Source: Xenorhabdus griffiniae
GTDB taxonomy: Bacteria > Pseudomonadota > Gammaproteobacteria > Enterobacterales > Enterobacteriaceae
Length of the DNA stretch: 64,000 nucleotides
Direction: 5' to 3'
Assembly: GCF_001028135.1 (NCBI RefSeq)
Contig: NZ_LDNM01000004.1
Location: 62,001-126,000 of the forward strand
The position numbers were made by a program, and so were the translations under genes. The notes beneath the pieces were generated by a model. The model saw only the letters and a list, made by a program, of their open reading frames with translations, was not told where the DNA came from and searched no databases. The number at the start of each line of letters is the position of its first letter. The first letter of the stretch is position 1. Of this stretch, positions 56,818 to 64,000 are shown piece by piece.

Positions 56818-58899
56818 TTAAGCGCGGCTATATTGGGAACTATCCGGCAACCAGCGTTCAATCAACGCTTTGGCGTGTTCAGGATAGTGTTGGTGGATAT
56901 AGCGGGCGATACGCTGAACTTCGGGTAGCATACTTTGGTCGCGCAATAAATCCGCGATCCTGAATTCTGCATTACCTGTTTGGCGTGTACCCAGCAGTTC
57001 ACCTGGCCCGCGGATCTCTAGATCTTTCTGGGCAATCACAAAACCATCATTACTGTCGCGTAAAACTTGCAGGCGAATTTTGGCTGTATGGGTCAGTGGC
57101 GTTTTATAGAGCAGGACACAGTGAGAAGCGATGGCGCCACGCCCGACGCGCCCTCGAAGCTGGTGCAACTGCGCCAATCCCAGCCGTTCGGGATTATCGA
57201 TGATCATCAGGCTGGCATTGGGTACATCCACCCCGACTTCAATGACCGTAGTGGCAACCAGTAATTGTATTTCACCTTGCTTGAATGCCGCCATAACGGA
57301 TTGTTTTTCTACCGGTTTCATCCGCCCATGCACTAAGCCAATTTTCAATTCAGGCAACGCCAGTGTCAGCGCTTCGCTGGTTGCCTGTGCGGCTTGTGCT
57401 TCCAGTACCTCCGAATCTTCGATCAGAGTACATACCCAGTAAGCCTGACGCCCTTCATCCAGACAGGCGCTTTTGATACGTTGGATAATGTCGTTCCGGC
57501 GAGTATCTGGGATGGCAACCGTTGTGACGGGCGTTCGGCCTGGTGGCAATTCATCAATGACGGAGGTATCCAGATCGGCGTAGGCGGTCATTGCCAATGT
57601 GCGTGGAATAGGAGTCGCTGTCATGATCAACTGATGGGGATGGAAGCCTTGCTCGCGTCCTTTTTCCCATAATGCCAGACGTTGATGAACACCGAATCGA
57701 TGTTGCTCATCAATAATCACCAGTGCCAATCCGGCAAACTTTACCTGCTCCTGAAACATGGCATGAGTACCGACAATCATGCTCACGTGACCGCTTGCTA
57801 TCGCCTCTTGCTGTGCCTGACGCGCCTTACCTTTCTGCTTGCCAGCCAGCCAACCGACCTGAATACCGAGCGGCTCAAGCCATTGGCGGAAGGTATTGGC
57901 ATGTTGCTCTGCTAAAAGTTCAGTTGGTGCCATCAGAGCCACCTGCTTGTCGTGAACAATGGCTCGAACGGCTGCCAGCGCTGCCACCAATGTTTTCCCC
58001 GAACCGACATCCCCTTGTATCAGGCGCATCATGGGGACATTTTTTGCCAAATCATGTTCTATTTCTGCCACAACACGGGCTTGTGCGCCTGTGGGGGAGA
58101 ATGGCAACTGACTCAGGAGCTTCTGCTTTAGCGAATCATCTGCCGTCAGAGGGTATGCATGAAAGCGCTGGGTTCCAGCCCTGACGGCTAACATACTTAA
58201 ATGATGCGCCAGCAACTCTTCCAGAATTAACCTGTGCTGGGCTGGGTGCCGGCCATTCTCTAAATCGGCCAACGAAGCCTCCGGCGGAGGGTGATGCAAT
58301 GTACGCAATGCATCGGGCAGGCTAATGATCTTCCGGCTGAATTCTTCCGGCAGTAATTCATTGATGGAGCAGGTGGACAATATTTCCAATGCCTGATCGA
58401 TTAACTTGCGCAGCGTTGTCTGACGCACTCCCTCAGTCGTGGGATAGATGGGGGTTAACGTCTCTTGCAGTTGGACGCAGTTGGCGTGTTGCTGGACTTT
58501 ATATTCAGGGTGGATAATCTCTGATCCTTGATTCCCTTGGCGAATTTCGCCATAAGCGACAACGTGCTTTCCTGCGGCCAGATTATTTTTCATGGCGGCA
58601 GTAAAATTGAAGAAACGCAGGGTCAATATGCCAGTGCCATCACTGATTTGGCAGGTCATGATGCGCCGACGTCCAAAAGCCACATTTGTACGTAATATTT
58701 CACCGGTTACCGTAGCATAAATGCCGGGCAGTAACTCATTAATGGCATACAGGCGGGTTTGATCCTCATAGCGGAGTGGCAAGTGCAAAAGCAAATCCTG
58801 TAGATTGACCAACCCTAACTTAGCGAGCTTAGTGACCTGATTGGCTCCAACGCCACGTAACGTGGTTAAGGGGATGGCATCAAGTAATTGGCCTTTCAT
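56818..58899 (-). CDS. recG: ATP-dependent DNA helicase RecG
   Basis: 693 residues, the E. coli length. N-terminal wedge domain with OB fold (VTGEILRTNVAFGRRRIMTCQISDGTG), then superfamily 2 helicase motifs: I QGDVGSGKTLVA, II IIDEQHRFG, III MTATPIPRT, V ATTVIEVGVDVPNA, VI QLRGRVGRG. Remodels stalled forks and branched recombination intermediates. In E. coli trmH lies directly upstream; here only its remains do. Confidence 0.98.
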   Translation of the reverse strand: MKGQLLDAIPLTTLRGVGANQVTKLAKLGLVNLQDLLLHLPLRYEDQTRLYAINELLPGIYATVTGEILRTNVAFGRRRIMTCQISDGTGILTLRFFNFTAAMKNNLAAGKHVVAYGEIRQGNQGSEIIHPEYKVQQHANCVQLQETLTPIYPTTEGVRQTTLRKLIDQALEILSTCSINELLPEEFSRKIISLPDALRTLHHPPPEASLADLENGRHPAQHRLILEELLAHHLSMLAVRAGTQRFHAYPLTADDSLKQKLLSQLPFSPTGAQARVVAEIEHDLAKNVPMMRLIQGDVGSGKTLVAALAAVRAIVHDKQVALMAPTELLAEQHANTFRQWLEPLGIQVGWLAGKQKGKARQAQQEAIASGHVSMIVGTHAMFQEQVKFAGLALVIIDEQHRFGVHQRLALWEKGREQGFHPHQLIMTATPIPRTLAMTAYADLDTSVIDELPPGRTPVTTVAIPDTRRNDIIQRIKSACLDEGRQAYWVCTLIEDSEVLEAQAAQATSEALTLALPELKIGLVHGRMKPVEKQSVMAAFKQGEIQLLVATTVIEVGVDVPNASLMIIDNPERLGLAQLHQLRGRVGRGAIASHCVLLYKTPLTHTAKIRLQVLRDSNDGFVIAQKDLEIRGPGELLGTRQTGNAEFRIADLLRDQSMLPEVQRIARYIHQHYPEHAKALIERWLPDSSQYSRA

Positions 58900-58921
58900 A
58901 CGATTTCTCCGTCAGTGTGGT

Positions 58922-59281
58922 TTATTTCCTTGTTGATGGTGCAGTTGTTTTTTGCATAGCTGACCACCATGATTCACTTGCGATGATTTGCCCTTGTTTA
59001 TCTATCAAAGGTTGTTCCAGGCCCGTACGGTGAGAAACGGTGACCAACACGGGATACCCTCCTTCAAACAGTAACCTTTGCTGCTTCTCTTCCGGCAGAA
59101 TACTTTTCTCCCGCCGGTACATGCCTGCCAATTAGCGTTGCCGTTGTGCTTCATACAGAACAAGGCAGACGCAACAGCGACATTCAATATGGGGTTTGTG
59201 AATTTCTTCTAAACAGATTGTCAGGTCAGGTTGACGCATTGCCATCATCTGGTAAATGCGTGCGTAACGTTTAGGATTCAT
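58922..59281 (-). pseudogene. trmH: trmH remnant (tRNA Gm18 2'-O-methyltransferase), deleted and frameshifted
   Basis: Begins MNPKRYARIYQMMAMRQPDL and TICLEEIHKPH, the start of TrmH, then jumps directly to LNVAVASAL, which in the E. coli protein lies about 115 residues further on; the SPOUT domain core with the AdoMet site is therefore gone. After LNVAVASAL a one-base shift gives LYEAQRQR, followed by an in-frame TAA, and then LAGMYRREKSILPEEKQQRLLFEGGYPVL to the normal C terminus. Deletion, frameshift and nonsense codon all abolish function. Flanked by recG and spoT exactly as intact trmH is in E. coli. Confidence 0.9.
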
Positions 59282-59286
59282 AACCT

Positions 59287-61401
59287 CTAGTTTCGGTTAC
59301 GGCTGACGCGCATCACGTCTGGCATGATACGTATCTTACGCATGATATTCGCCAGCTGGATACGGTCTTTGGTCGTCAGTCTGATGAAAGCACAATAGAC
59401 ACGGCCATCTTTTTCCTCTGTATTCATACTTTGAATACTGGAGTTGACATCGTTAATGGCCGCAGTCAGATTTGCCAGTGCCCCCTGATGGTTAAACATA
59501 TCGACTTTAATTTCAGCAATAAAATCGCTATTGATATCTTTATCCCACTCAACCGGCATGAATTTTTCCGGCTCTTTCTGATATCCACGGATATTGCGAC
59601 AGGATTCGTGGTGGATGACTAAACCTTTTCCGGGGCTGATATGGGCAATAATCGGGTCGCCTGGAATGGGGCGACAACATTTGGCAAAAGTAATCAGAAT
59701 ACCATCAGCGCCCTTGATAGGCAGCTTACGGGAAGGGTTGCCGTTGTTGTGGGGTATTTTCTCGGGTGAACCCAATAATAAGTTGCGGGCGACAACCACG
59801 CTCATGGCATTACCCAGACCGATTTCCGCCAACAAATCATCCAAAGTAGCGAGCTTCATTCTTACCAGCTCTTTGTTGATATTTTCTTGCGGAATATCGG
59901 TAATTTTTGTGCCGTTACCGAGCGCATGATTGAGCAGGCGGCGCCCCAAACTAATGGAATCATCCCATTTCAGGTTTTTCAGTAACTGGCGAATTTTGGC
60001 GCGTGCTTTGGAACTCACGACAAAGTTCAGCCATGCAGCATTAGGGCGGGCACCGGGCGCAGTAATAATTTCGACCGTTTGCCCACTACTAAGCGTTTGT
60101 GAAAGAGGATAAGGCAGACGATCAACGCGGGCACCAACACAGGCGTGGCCGATATCGGTATGGACGGCATAGGCAAAATCGACAGGGGTCGCGCTAGCCG
60201 GTAACTCAACAATTCGTCCTTCAGGGGTAAAAACGTAAATCTCATCAGGGAACAAATCGGATTTAACGCTTTCAATAAATTCAAAAGAGCTGCCGGCACT
60301 TTGCTGGAGTTCCAGCAAGCTTTGCATCCAGCGCTGGGCACGAACCTGCGCAGTTGTACCCGATTCCCCTTGCTCTTTATAGGCCCAATGCGCGGCAACA
60401 CCCATTTCCGCCATTTGATCCATATCTTCGGTGCGGATCTGAACTTCGACGGGGACGCCATGCGGGCCTATCAGGGAGGTATGGAGGGATTGGTAACCGT
60501 TGGCTTTTGGGATGGCAATATAATCTTTCACTCTACCCGGGCGTGGCTTGTACAAACTGTGCATTTGCCCCAGTACGCGGTAGCAGGTATCAAGATTATT
60601 GACGATGACACGAAAGGCGTAAATATCCATAATGGAATGGAAACGCTGCTCTTTCAGACGCATCTTACGATAGATCGAATAGAGATGTTTTTCGCGGCCA
60701 CTGACGGTGCACTTGATACCGGCATCCGTTAACCTGCCTTCAATCTCCGACAGAATTTTCTGGATCATCTCTTTGCGATTACCGCGAGCGGCTTTCACAA
60801 CTTCTTTGATTACGCGGTAGCGGTTTGGATACAGGGCCTCAAACCCCAGTTCCTCCAGCTCGGTTTTTAGGTGATGAATACCCAGACGATGAGCCAGTGG
60901 ACTATAAATTTCCAGCGTTTCCCTGGCAATGCGCCGCCGTTTATCGGGGCGCAGGGAACCAAGTGTTCGCATATTGTGCGTACGGTCTGCCAGTTTGATC
61001 AAAATGACGCGGATATCCTGCACCATCGCCATGATCATTTTGCGGAAGTTTTCAGCCTGTGCTTCCTTTTTATCGCGGAAGTTGAGCTTATCCAGCTTGG
61101 ATACACCTTCCACCAATCCGGCAACAGCCGTGCCAAATAACTGTTCTATATCCTGAAATGTTGCAGGGGTATCTTCAATGACATCGTGCAAAAGTGCCGC
61201 CATAAGTGTTTCATGGTCAAGGCGCATTTCAGCCAAAATACAGGAAACGGCGACGGGGTGAGTGATGTATGGCTCACCGCTGGAGCGGGTTTGCCCTTCG
61301 TGGGCATCCCGCGCAACCACATAGGCCTGTTTAAGCAGATCAATTTGATCTTCAGGCAAATATTTTAGAACCAGCTGATTCAGGCTTTCAAACAGGTACA
61401 A
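59287..61401 (-). CDS. spoT: Bifunctional (p)ppGpp hydrolase/synthetase SpoT
   Basis: 704 residues (E. coli 702). HD hydrolase domain (HPVAVSCILAEMRLDHETLMAALLHDVIEDT), synthetase domain (RVIVNNLDTCYRVLG, PKANGYQSLHTSLIGP), TGS domain (DEIYVFTPEGRIVELP, VDFAYAVHTDIG), a zinc-finger/helical region with CCRPIPGD, and a C-terminal ACT domain. Controls the stringent response. 18 bp after rpoZ. Confidence 0.98.
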   Translation of the reverse strand: MYLFESLNQLVLKYLPEDQIDLLKQAYVVARDAHEGQTRSSGEPYITHPVAVSCILAEMRLDHETLMAALLHDVIEDTPATFQDIEQLFGTAVAGLVEGVSKLDKLNFRDKKEAQAENFRKMIMAMVQDIRVILIKLADRTHNMRTLGSLRPDKRRRIARETLEIYSPLAHRLGIHHLKTELEELGFEALYPNRYRVIKEVVKAARGNRKEMIQKILSEIEGRLTDAGIKCTVSGREKHLYSIYRKMRLKEQRFHSIMDIYAFRVIVNNLDTCYRVLGQMHSLYKPRPGRVKDYIAIPKANGYQSLHTSLIGPHGVPVEVQIRTEDMDQMAEMGVAAHWAYKEQGESGTTAQVRAQRWMQSLLELQQSAGSSFEFIESVKSDLFPDEIYVFTPEGRIVELPASATPVDFAYAVHTDIGHACVGARVDRLPYPLSQTLSSGQTVEIITAPGARPNAAWLNFVVSSKARAKIRQLLKNLKWDDSISLGRRLLNHALGNGTKITDIPQENINKELVRMKLATLDDLLAEIGLGNAMSVVVARNLLLGSPEKIPHNNGNPSRKLPIKGADGILITFAKCCRPIPGDPIIAHISPGKGLVIHHESCRNIRGYQKEPEKFMPVEWDKDINSDFIAEIKVDMFNHQGALANLTAAINDVNSSIQSMNTEEKDGRVYCAFIRLTTKDRIQLANIMRKIRIMPDVMRVSRNRN

Positions 61402-61419
61402 GGCAGACCTACCGTAAAA

Positions 61420-61695
61420 TTAACGACGACCTTCAGCGATGGCAGAAACGGCTTTGATTTCTGCGGCTTCTTGCTCTTGCCGTTCCTGACGTTCACGAAC
61501 ATCAAGAATTTTGTTGTTGATAAGGCCTTGCTCGATTTCACGCAGGGCAATAACAGTCATCTTATCGTTTTCTTCTGGAACGAGGGGATCTTTGCCACCT
61601 ACTTGCAATTGGCGTGCTCGGCGAGCAGCGACCAACACCAGGTCAAAACGGTTACCAATTTTTTCTACTGCGTCTTGAACAGTTACGCGTGCCAT
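61420..61695 (-). CDS. rpoZ: RNA polymerase omega subunit
   Basis: 91 residues, E. coli length. [20 protein letters not shown] and AARRARQLQ are the conserved omega core that wraps the beta-prime C terminus. Usual order gmk-rpoZ-spoT. Confidence 0.98.
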   Translation of the reverse strand: MARVTVQDAVEKIGNRFDLVLVAARRARQLQVGGKDPLVPEENDKMTVIALREIEQGLINNKILDVRERQERQEQEAAEIKAVSAIAEGRR

Positions 61696-61749
61696 ATGTG
61701 TGCTACTCCACAGATAAATAAATGACTGGGCATCATACTGAAACTTGGT

Positions 61750-64000
<2,251 letters not shown>

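Overview
The window looks like chromosomal DNA of an enterobacterium of the Xenorhabdus/Photorhabdus group, most likely Xenorhabdus. Core genes follow blocks familiar from Escherichia coli (glpEGR-nfuA-gntX-bioH, feoABC-tex-greB-ompR-envZ, yihI-hemN-glnGLA-typA-yihX-dtd-yiiD, yicH-xanP-gltS-recG-trmH-spoT-rpoZ-gmk-ligB). EnvZ has almost no periplasmic sensor loop, a trait I recall for Xenorhabdus nematophila EnvZ. Organism assignment is inference; no rRNA gene is present.

Layout. 0-8.4 kb: 3' end of paaZ, then a yhfZYX-php-yhfUTS operon that lacks yhfW, then a GNAT remnant. 8.6-14.8 kb: glpD, glpR, glpG, glpE, nfuA, gntX and bioH. 14.8-24.4 kb: an OsmC protein, feoCBA with FNR-like and Fur-like sites, an FMN split-barrel protein, tex, greB, ompR-envZ. 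24.4-29.1 kb: Pho boxes and pstSCAB-phoU. 29.2-31.7 kb: an amino-acid ABC binding protein and two permeases without an ATPase. 31.7-35.6 kb: a frameshifted drug-efflux pump, its intact TetR regulator, and adenine permease.

35.6-43.1 kb is the accessory part: AT-rich and full of decay. It holds an internally deleted Tlde1-like L,D-transpeptidase effector with a frameshifted partner, downstream of a (TTCTTA)6 tract. Then come a family 39-type membrane glycosyltransferase, yihI and hemN. Between hemN and glnG lies an orphan type VI secretion cassette: an Hcp-family protein, a DUF4225-like putative membrane-active effector, and a convergent small two-helix membrane protein (candidate immunity) with a decayed paralogue next to it. 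A 105-bp imperfect palindromic element with 25-bp terminal inverted repeats follows; a partial inverted copy lies near 31.7 kb.

43.1-64 kb: glnA-glnL-glnG with a sigma-54 promoter and two NtrC sites, typA, yihX, dtd, yiiD, yicH, xanP, gltS, recG, a decayed trmH, spoT, rpoZ, gmk and the 5' part of ligB.

The best candidate for something new is the Hcp / DUF4225-like / membrane-protein cassette at 40.5-42.7 kb. Other notable points are loss of trmH, the yhf operon without yhfW, and tandem-repeat insertions in YhfS and in the EnvZ ATP-lid region. All identifications are from memory of the protein families; no database search was run.
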